Shown here: piece after piece, positions 57,128-64,000 of the stretch
Numbering within the stretch: the first letter of the stretch is position 1
Layout: each line of letters opens with the position of its first letter
Origin: Kwoniella bestiolae CBS 10118
Lineage: Eukaryota > Basidiomycota > Tremellomycetes > Tremellales > Cryptococcaceae
Length of the DNA stretch: 64,000 nucleotides
Assembly (NCBI RefSeq): GCF_000512585.2
Contig: NC_089242.1
Coordinates: 1,860,001-1,924,000, forward strand
Direction of reading: 5' to 3'
Translations under genes and position numbers: made by a program
The notes under the pieces: model-generated
What the model was told of the DNA's origin: nothing
Databases searched by the model: none
What the model saw: the letters and a program-made list of their open reading frames with translations, nothing else

Positions 57128-58574
57128 ATGGCATCTTCCCAAACCATCAATGTCACATACGATGACTTTGACCCACTCATCTCATACGCTGATCTAAGTC
57201 AATGGTCAACCCCCAACCCTCAAGATACACCAACATGGTACAAGGCGCCTGAGAGTGAGACTGGACTACCATGGCATCAAGCAACTTTACACTGGACTAC
57301 CACAAAGGGGGCTGAGCTATCTCTCAACTTCACAAGTGAGTGTGCTAAGCTACCTGCCTGTGACTAGAATTTGCTACGATCACGAACCTAGACTGATCAA
57401 TCCACAACCTCATAGCATCCCAGATATGGCTCTACGGTGCCCTCAACGTATCCTCCCCATCTTTCACAGTCACGCTCGACGGTCAAACTTCCTCCGAGAA
57501 CCCACAATCAGTCTCATCCGGTCGAGCTCTACTATACTCAGCAACAGATCTATCACCCTCCGCACATACCCTGACATTGACCAACCAAGGTGATGGGTTG
57601 GGATTAGACTCGGTTGTATTAGGATATGATCTGGGTTCGGATCTGAAGAATCAGACTATCGATGATGCGGTAGATCAGATCCATTATGATGGAGAATGGA
57701 CGAGACAGGGTGGAGACTTCTTTAACGGTACGAATATATATACGAAAGGGCCTGGCAATGCTTTCAACTTCTGTGAGTTTGTTTGTCATTTAGTTTAACC
57801 CATCACTTCCCCTTTTCGACATGTGACCACACAATCCACATGTAAATTTCACCTCTCTCCCCTACCATTCACATCTCACCATCATACACCTGAATCTGTC
57901 TGACCGTGCGTGCTGATCCACGACACAGCCTTCGCAGGATCTGCCCTATACATCTACGGTGACGCTGTCCAAGATCACGGTGACTTCTCAATCTACTTCA
58001 ACGATTCAACAACCCCATACGGAATGTGGAACGCCAGGACACCGTGTGGTGGAACAACAGATTACGGCAAGAAGTGCGAGAAGTTGGGTTCGCTGAAAGC
58101 TTTCGTTGGAAATTTGCCAGAGGGTACGCATCAGGTTAAATTGATAAATGATGGTCCAGAGGGGGATAATGCTACTTTCTTTGGTGAGTATATCCCGGTC
58201 TGCACTTTTCTGCCAGCTTGTATGGCCAGGCCAAAATGGCTAACCTGAAGATTGGTCGTCCCACAGACTTCGATTACGTTGAATACACCACTCCGTCGAC
58301 TTACCCCTCTTTCACGATCAACGCAACATGCCCTAATGGCATTTGCGGTGATTCCGCTTCACCTTCCAACAGTTCGACATCTCCCTCGGGCACCTCCCCC
58401 TCTGGTGCAGGCGTCTCGGCCTCCAGTTCTGGCTCATCTGCATCCTCGCCAGCCGCTTCATCTACTGGCGGAGCGCAGAGTGGAGCGTTCCCCAACGCCG
58501 GAGTAGGAAGTACTATTTTGTTAGGTGTGTTAGGAATGTGGGCTCTGAAGAAGCTCGGTCTGAGCCGACTGTAA
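57128..58574 (+). CDS. Membrane-anchored surface-type protein with two jelly-roll-like domains
   Basis: Four exons. It begins MASSQTINVTYDDFDPLISY. Two beta-rich repeats follow: the first with TLHWTTTKGAELSLNFT, IWLYGALNVSSPSFTVTLDG, LLYSATDLSPSAHTLTLTNQ, VVLGYDL; the second with IHYDGEWTRQGGDFFNGTNI, FAGSALYIYGDAVQDHGDFS, LPEGTHQVKLINDGPEG, FDYVEYTTP. Such duplicated units, with YDG..W, a G.a.YIYG strand and a final D.V.Y, are common in basidiomycete surface proteins and resemble carbohydrate-binding jelly rolls. Then a Ser/Thr/Pro stalk (PSNSSTSPSGTSPSGAGVSA) and one helix (GSTILLGVLGMWALKKL). NxT/S sites abound. Oddly, no signal peptide precedes the first domain; an upstream exon may be missing. 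Confidence 0.75.
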
Positions 58575-58796
58575 GTTATAACAGAGCAATAGAAGGATAG
58601 GAATAAAGGAGCACTGTAATATATCGGTCTTCTGGACGGACATTCATGATCAACATTCATGATCAACATACATATAAACTATGCTCTCTCGATGCGGTCA
58701 CCGCGTGATGCTTTTTTTGCGAAACCTACAGTATTGCCGAGATGTGATGACTCCTGGCCTCGGTTCATCTGAGCATCCTCGATTTGAACAGTCGCG

Positions 58797-60786
58797 TCAG
58801 TTCATCCAATCCAGAGATCGATAATACTTTCGTAGGTTCTCTTTTGCAGCCCGTAATCTCGCTTCATCTTCCTCCAACCAAGTCAAAGGGTCGGGTGTGT
58901 TGCTGTGAACCTGTGAAACGCGTTCCGACGCTTCATTCAATCTTCTCAGCGCCATCATATAGGGATGATCAGAGGGGTATGAGCGTGAATGAGTGCGTTC
59001 AGACTGATTCAGAATACTTTGTCTGAGAGATTGGATATTCTGCTGAACGTCGCGTTGCAGATCCCTGATACTTTCGATGAGTGGCGTTCTAACTTCAAAA
59101 GATGCTGGAGTCATGTCCACAGCCAGACGTAATGCACTCAGTCTTTCTCGAAGTTGTTCAACACGGTTCAGTCCTCGGATTATCGAACCCGATTCATCCC
59201 ATTCTCTACTCGTCGGACCAGAACCATGCCCAGAAGTGTCCACCCTGTTCAGCTCATTTACTGACTCCTGTATGGATCGAAGGGCATCGTCCAAATTCGA
59301 ACTACCCTCTATCTCCTCCCTTCGTTTGGAGAGGATCGCATTCCTCTCCCGTATGTTCGAATTCACATTGATGATGTATTGTTCTTGGCTCCGTCGTAGT
59401 TTACCTGCATCAGTGCTCATCCACTCTTTGTATCGCTCGGTATGGAGGGTCTGTTGGGGTCTGTATCGATCCTGAATTTCTTCATATGTCGAGGTATTGT
59501 CCATCTTTACACTGACATCGGATGGGTGAGTGAAGATCGAATGATCGCTTGGAATGATCGCAGCCGAGTAGATGCCAGTATCGTAGAATGGGATCTCGCT
59601 TAAGGATATGGAAGATGGGTGAATGGGCGTATGAAACGCTTTGCAAGAGCTTGGAGATCCGCCCGAAGTCTGATATATCGTGTCGTCCCTCGTTTCAGCA
59701 TGTTGATCACGATCCTTGTTTAAACGTGGAACAGGTCAAACGGACTGAGCAACTCACAACGTGTTCACAGACTTTGTACCACTCCAATTTCCCATCATCA
59801 CTCATCATTGGGAAATGCACAGGAGAAGTAAACATCAAAGCATCTACACTAGGATAAGCGATCACCTTCCTCGAGTAGACGCTAATGTCGTATCTGGACT
59901 TTGAGGCTATCCCCATATCTCGCTCAAACTTCACTAACTCTCTGCCATATCTCGCTTCCCCGGTGCTCGTCCTGGTCGTTCGAGCGGCGTAATGCGTCGA
60001 AGGCTCCTCGACGGGTGCAGCGGGAGTGACGATCACCGTGGGCGGTCGGGGACGGGTATCAGCGGAGGTGTCCGGCCTGAGGTGAGATTGATTGGTCGCA
60101 GCCAAAGTCGGATGCGGGTGTTGGTAAGTGGGCGTAGCATGAGTGTCGCCTGTGCCCGTATATCTAGCTGTAGGTGTAGCTGGGTAAGATGTCTGTGCGC
60201 TTCGTGCGTAAGGTCCTGTAATCATATCGGCGTAGGACTGGTAACCAGCGGTGTGTTGGAACGCAGCCGCAACCAAGCGCGAAGCTGGACGATGAGGCAC
60301 TTGGGTCGGTGTCGGGGGCTCGAGGTCTGATCGAGGTCTTTCCGCAGTGGATGGTGCCGCTCGAGCACGGAAGGAGGTATTCATATATTCGTGCTGGGGA
60401 GGATCGACGTGAACACTCTGTTCTCGATCTCGGTCTCGGGAACGATGATGACCACGTAAATGCCGACGGTATTGATGATCGTCATTGTCAGGCTCGTCTA
60501 GCACAACTTCAATTACATTTGTTTGGTAATCGCGATCCCCCCTCGATCTTTCCCTGGCCTGTGACTGGGGATAAGACACGGGAGGAGGAGTGGGCGGATA
60601 TTCCGACCGTCGTGGTGGTGGGGGTTCCCTGTAACTTGGCGATGGATTACCGGCATCAGAAGAGGTACCTCTGCTTCTTCTTCGACTGCTGGCGCTGGCT
60701 TCAGGACGCCGACGAGAGCTCGATCGTGACCATGCATGTCGACGAGTACAATCGTCGGTGTCACTGTTGTTGTTTGGCCGGAACAT
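58797..60786 (-). CDS. Disordered/coiled-coil protein, copy B of a paralogous pair
   Basis: Exons 60786-59758 and 59714-58797 (about 648 aa), joined in phase 0 by a 43-nt intron (gtgagt...aacaag). The start is the ATG at 60784-60786; the open frame upstream lacks one. The N-terminal 240 residues are disordered with SR runs (SRSSSRRRPEASASSRRRSR) and Pro/Tyr/Thr tracts. Before the intron: YPSVDALMFTSPVHFPMMSD. After it: PSSCKAFHTPIHPSSISLSE, then a helical C-terminal half with RYKEWMSTDAGKLRRSQEQY, REEIEGSSNLDDALRSIQES, RTPLIESIRDLQRDVQQNIQ and the end LTWLEEDEARLRAAKENLRK. All blocks match copy A at 19.2-21.7 kb in the same order. Function unknown. Confidence 0.75.
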
Positions 60787-61350
60787 CTGTAGTGCGTAGC
60801 TTGGGTTGAGCGGGGTTGGAAGTAGATACAGATTGGAATTCGCCACTCGGAAAACGGTTAATAGACTTCAGCTCCTCCTGGATAGTGTCCTGCCAGTCTG
60901 GCTTTACTTATGCACTGACAGCCATGACTCAGAATGACAAAAGATGAACTTCCTGGCGATGGGAAGGCCCAGGTTTTCCGGTGACGAGGGCGCATGATAT
61001 CATAGTCAGTATCGTTTGAGGTGGTTGGTCATTTCGCTCGGCACAGCTCAGCCGTCTCGTCGCTGTCACCTATCAGATCCTTTATGACTGTGAGAATCTT
61101 CGGAGGATTGCCGGCATCACTCGCAGCGAAGGCGGCGATACGTCAATATGGAGAGATTCAGAACACTCCTCTGTTCAAGGTGCTGAAACCCTGTGCATCG
61201 TTGAATCCGACGTTCAAAGCCTTCTCGAAGGGGGGAATCAAGATGGAAAGCGAGTGGAGCGCAGAATCTCACTTCGCCTTTCCTACTGTCAAAGGAGGAT
61301 GATTTCTGGTGGAGTTTCACAGATACGCACAACATGCATGACTTGACATC
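60787..61350. other. Intergenic spacer
   Basis: Promoter of copy B and 3' flank of the cyclophilin gene. The ORFs at 61021-61302 and 61117-61335 lie on opposite strands; the plus one (MTVRIFGGLPASLAAKAAIR) is somewhat protein-like but unsupported. Confidence 0.35.
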
Positions 61351-63264
61351 TTAATCGTCCAGATCCAAGACCATATCACTCTCCTCCGATCTCGCTCCTA
61401 TGGATCCCGATCTTCCTCTAGCCGGAGAAGGTGATCTGGGACTGGCCGAACCGTCTCTTACGGGACTTCTACTTCTACTTTCGCTCCTTCCTTTTCTGAA
61501 CTTTGCTCGTTCCCTCTCGCTGACAGCCTGAGCTTGAGATCTATCATGCTGCCATCTATCCATATCTCTGTCCAGCCTGTCGCGCGCATTCAGGCCGCCT
61601 CCACCTCGACGACCATCTCGTTCCCTATCTCGAGTTCTGTCTCTATCTATACGGTCGGCCAGGTGAGGGGGAGGACCACGTCTCGGTCGAGTGTCGGGTG
61701 TACGGGAATCATAGTTGCTTGGTCTGGCACGGTGAGTGGTCTCGGGATCAAGGTATCGCATTGCTCCTCGGCCTGTAGTGTGAAGCACGGGTCAGTCCGA
61801 CATCGTGGCTTTGGAGTGGAGCACAAAGTAAACAAGCTCTTGTGCAGAAAAATATCAAATATAACAATGTTCCACGCAGTAGGGCGAGCTTAGAATCGAT
61901 GAAGCACATTTACAACAGACTCAGACTCACCTTTGTAAACAACCCCTCCCTGATCCTTGACCCTCTGCCTCTCTTCTTCCAACTGCTTCTTCATCACCTC
62001 CAACCTCTCCAATCGCTGCTTCTCCAACCGCTCTTTCTCCTCCCTTTCCAGCCTTGCATCCAGGTCTTCCTCGGTCTCTTCTCTAGGCTTTCTATCTTTC
62101 CTCCTCTCGTCTTTATCCCTTCGATCTCTCTTCCTGTCCTTCTTCCTACTTCTACGTCTATCCCCATCTGAATCCTCGTCTGAGTCTGAGGTGTTTCGAC
62201 GAGACTTCGATTTGCTTTTCCTTGTCCGTTCCCTGTTGGGCGAAGCGGATCGCGAGGAAGATACGGAAGGTGATCTCGCTTTGGGCTTGGCTGGCGCTGG
62301 TGCCCGTCGCAGTTCTAGTTCACCACAATGCGTTATAACCACTGGGGACAAGGGTCGATCTCTTTCGTCCGTGGGCAGTTTACCGATGGTTTCGATATGT
62401 TCTAGACCGTGGATGACTTTACCGAACACGCTGTGTATTCGAATTAGTATTGTAGCTCTAGACATGTTTATTGAGGAGAAGAGTGAATTGTCCGGTATTC
62501 GCGCCGGGTGAAAATTAGGGGAGGAAAGGCCAACTCACACATGTTTGCCTGTAAGATGTGGAGACGGAGCAAGAGTGATGAAAAACTGAGATCCATTGGT
62601 ATTTGGACCTCTGTTGGCCATCACCAAGAGTCTAAAATCGGTCCAGGGATCAGCATCAACATCGTTATTCGCTTTCTCTTCCTCTTGCTTCGATATGTTA
62701 TATATAGAATGACCGCACTCACCCCTTCTTATCAACCTGTGTACCCTCTCCCTCCAACCTCTCATCCTCGAACGGTCCCCCATATATACTTTCCCCACCA
62801 CTCCCGTTCTTCTTCGTAAAATCTCCTCCCTGAATCATGAAACCATCGATGACTCTATGGACGGGGCAGTTCTTGTAGTGCAGTGGAACATTGCTCGAAG
62901 GGGATATCCCTTTTTCGCCTGTACAGAGGGATCTGAAGCTGGAGCATCAAAGATAGTACATGAGTATGTGTAAATCCGAGGTCAACTGTAAAAGGATGAG
63001 GAAAGAAGGAATACTCACTTCTCCGCTGTTTTAGGTACACTGTCAAATCATCTAATCAGTTTTGCTTTTGAAAGATCATCAGCACAAGATAGCTCACACA
63101 TCGTTGAACAGCTCGAACTGCAGATTAAGACTCGAACGTAAGCTCATCTCTTGTGTAATTTTGAGGGCGTGTAGAAGGGACGAAGAGTTGAAGCCACTCA
63201 CCACAACCCTTCCTAGCGGTCTATCACCCACGCTCAAGTCGAAGAAAGTCCGCGGGTTTGGCAT
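61351..63264 (-). CDS. SR-cyclophilin (peptidyl-prolyl isomerase with RS tail)
   Basis: Peptidyl-prolyl cis-trans isomerase of the PPIG/CypRS type, thought to act on splicing factors in nuclear speckles. Exons give MPNPRTFFDLSVGDRPLGRV, LQFELFNDVVPKTAENFRSL, CTGEKG, PLHYKNCPVHRVIDGFMIQG with the catalytic Arg in HRVIDGFMIQGGD, then YGGPFEDE, GLLVMANRGPNTNGSQFFIT (NGSQFFIT core), PHLTGKHVVFGKVIHGLEHI. The tail is rich in Arg/Ser (SPSVSSSRSASPNRERTRKS) and in a long charged coiled stretch (RLEREEKERLEKQRLERLEV), then RGAMRYLDPETTHRARPSNY, and ends in SRSRSPVRDGSASPRSPSPA with an acidic last few residues (MVLDLDD). Start at the ATG 63262-63264; the frame upstream has none. At least six introns. 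Confidence 0.92.
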
Positions 63265-63553
63265 GTTGCTAAGGCTCACTGGCAGATATATGCTGTATGA
63301 TACTCTGGAAGCTGTATGGAATGTACATATAGAAGGAACAATTATAAACTCAACTCGTTCAAAACAAGTCGACTTCGGTTTTTGCCAAAGTCAAGTTGCC
63401 ACGTGGCCATCGTCTCTGGCTCAAGTATGAGCACGTAAAGACGTAAATTCATACAGCAGAAACTTGTTCATCATTACTTCATATCAATTATAGTTCTATC
63501 TACTCTACAACTAACAGAGGGACAACCCTTAGCATACCAGAACAGCGTGTCCT

Positions 63554-64000
63554 CTACGCCATGCACAACCTCAGTCCCTCCAGCACAATCTCCTTATCTT
63601 CGCCCGAATCTGTGAATAAGAAGAACTCCTAAACCACCCACATTAGCTTGTGACCTACTGGCATCGCAAGACAATGTCCGAGACAATAGTCGGTTGACAA
63701 AGCTTGAGCTCACCTCTTCGCCTTTCGGTCCGTCCGAAATCACCTTGAAACTATCTTTCACCTGAGATTCCTCATATTTCTCTGAAATGTTTGATGAAGG
63801 CCCGATATATATCGTTTGAATAGGTTTGGCGTCCTGCTTACACACGAGTATCAGCCTACTTACCGACTGCTTACAATCTCTGGAATGAGAAGTAACTTCA
63901 AAATCGGATACTCACACCTTCGGTTTTGTACAGCTGCATCTCCTTAGGTAACAAATGGAAATACCTCCTTCGCCATGTCATACTCTTATACGTCTGCACG
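63554..64000 (-). CDS. PH-domain protein, 3' end
   Basis: Partial; the gene runs off the right edge. Read on the minus strand, the first exon gives VQTYKSMTWRRRYFHLLPKE and MQLYKTEG, the beta1-beta2 start of a PH domain (W-x-x-R-x-F-x-L). The next exon reads QDAKPIQTIYIGPSSNISEK and VKDSFKVISDGPKGEE, and the last EFFLFTDSGEDKEIVLEGLR with the end LCMA. The final helix (KEIVLEGLR) matches the PH C-terminal helix position although it lacks the usual Trp. PH domains bind phosphoinositides or partner proteins; the rest of the protein, and so its role, lies outside the window. Confidence 0.65.

Noticed and set aside
1..64000. tRNA and rRNA genes
   Set aside because: I looked for T-arm GTTCGAATC-like boxes with a matching A box at the right distance on both strands and found none I could support; a covariance-model scan would be decisive.

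Overview
The window looks like nuclear DNA of a basidiomycete yeast of the Tremellomycetes (Cryptococcus/Kwoniella type). Almost every gene is cut by several short introns (about 40-110 nt, gtgagt/gtaagt donors), genes are dense on both strands, base composition is near 47-50 % GC, and the best-conserved products (Dcp2, gamma-tubulin, 1-Cys peroxiredoxin, SR-cyclophilin, a Pin4-type RRM protein, a CCCH protein with the basidiomycete LIDGD-type domain) are typical of fungi. This placement is inferred from gene structure and protein families; no search was run.

Layout. 1-5.7 kb: 3' end of an anion:cation-symporter type MFS transporter, a DUF2264 gene and a secreted Cys-rich protein gene. 7.1-10.1 kb: DCP2 (mRNA decapping). 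10.7-13.4 kb: two orphan genes with a decayed local duplication. 13.4-19 kb: a type II membrane GT31 glycosyltransferase and a Ser-rich protein carrying nine RRxS (PKA-type) sites. 19.2-21.7 kb: a disordered/coiled-coil protein (copy A). 22.7-24.5 kb: two small three-exon genes found by hand splicing. 24.8-27.3 kb: a two-finger CCCH protein. 28-36 kb: 1-Cys peroxiredoxin, gamma-tubulin, a bZIP factor and a protein with a C-terminal zinc-cluster-like module. 36-46 kb: three unrecognised or weakly recognised genes separated by two long spacers that hold degenerate minisatellites. 45.8-51.2 kb: a vWA protein with a prion-like N terminus, divergent from a Pin4-type RRM/R3H-like gene. 52-57 kb: an accessory-looking stretch with an ORF broken by a stop, an orphan family member and a frame-broken relative. 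57-64 kb: a surface-type two-domain membrane protein, the paralogue (copy B) of the 19-21 kb gene, an SR-cyclophilin and the 3' end of a PH-domain gene.

The most interesting material is lineage-specific: (i) a family of three orphan genes (12.3, 54.1 and 55.5 kb) sharing a C-terminal motif, one of them apparently decaying; (ii) a pair of about 650-800 aa paralogues 40 kb apart with the same intron position; (iii) a diverged copy of the 5' end of the Pin4-type gene lying antisense inside an intron of an unrelated gene; (iv) an 11-nt micro-exon that completes a zinc finger; and (v) period-22 and period-53 repeat arrays in two gene-free spacers. Several genes concern mRNA fate (DCP2, Pin4-type, CCCH, SR-cyclophilin), but I see no operon-like organisation and would not claim a functional cluster. 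I found no tRNA, rRNA, transposon ORF or CRISPR.
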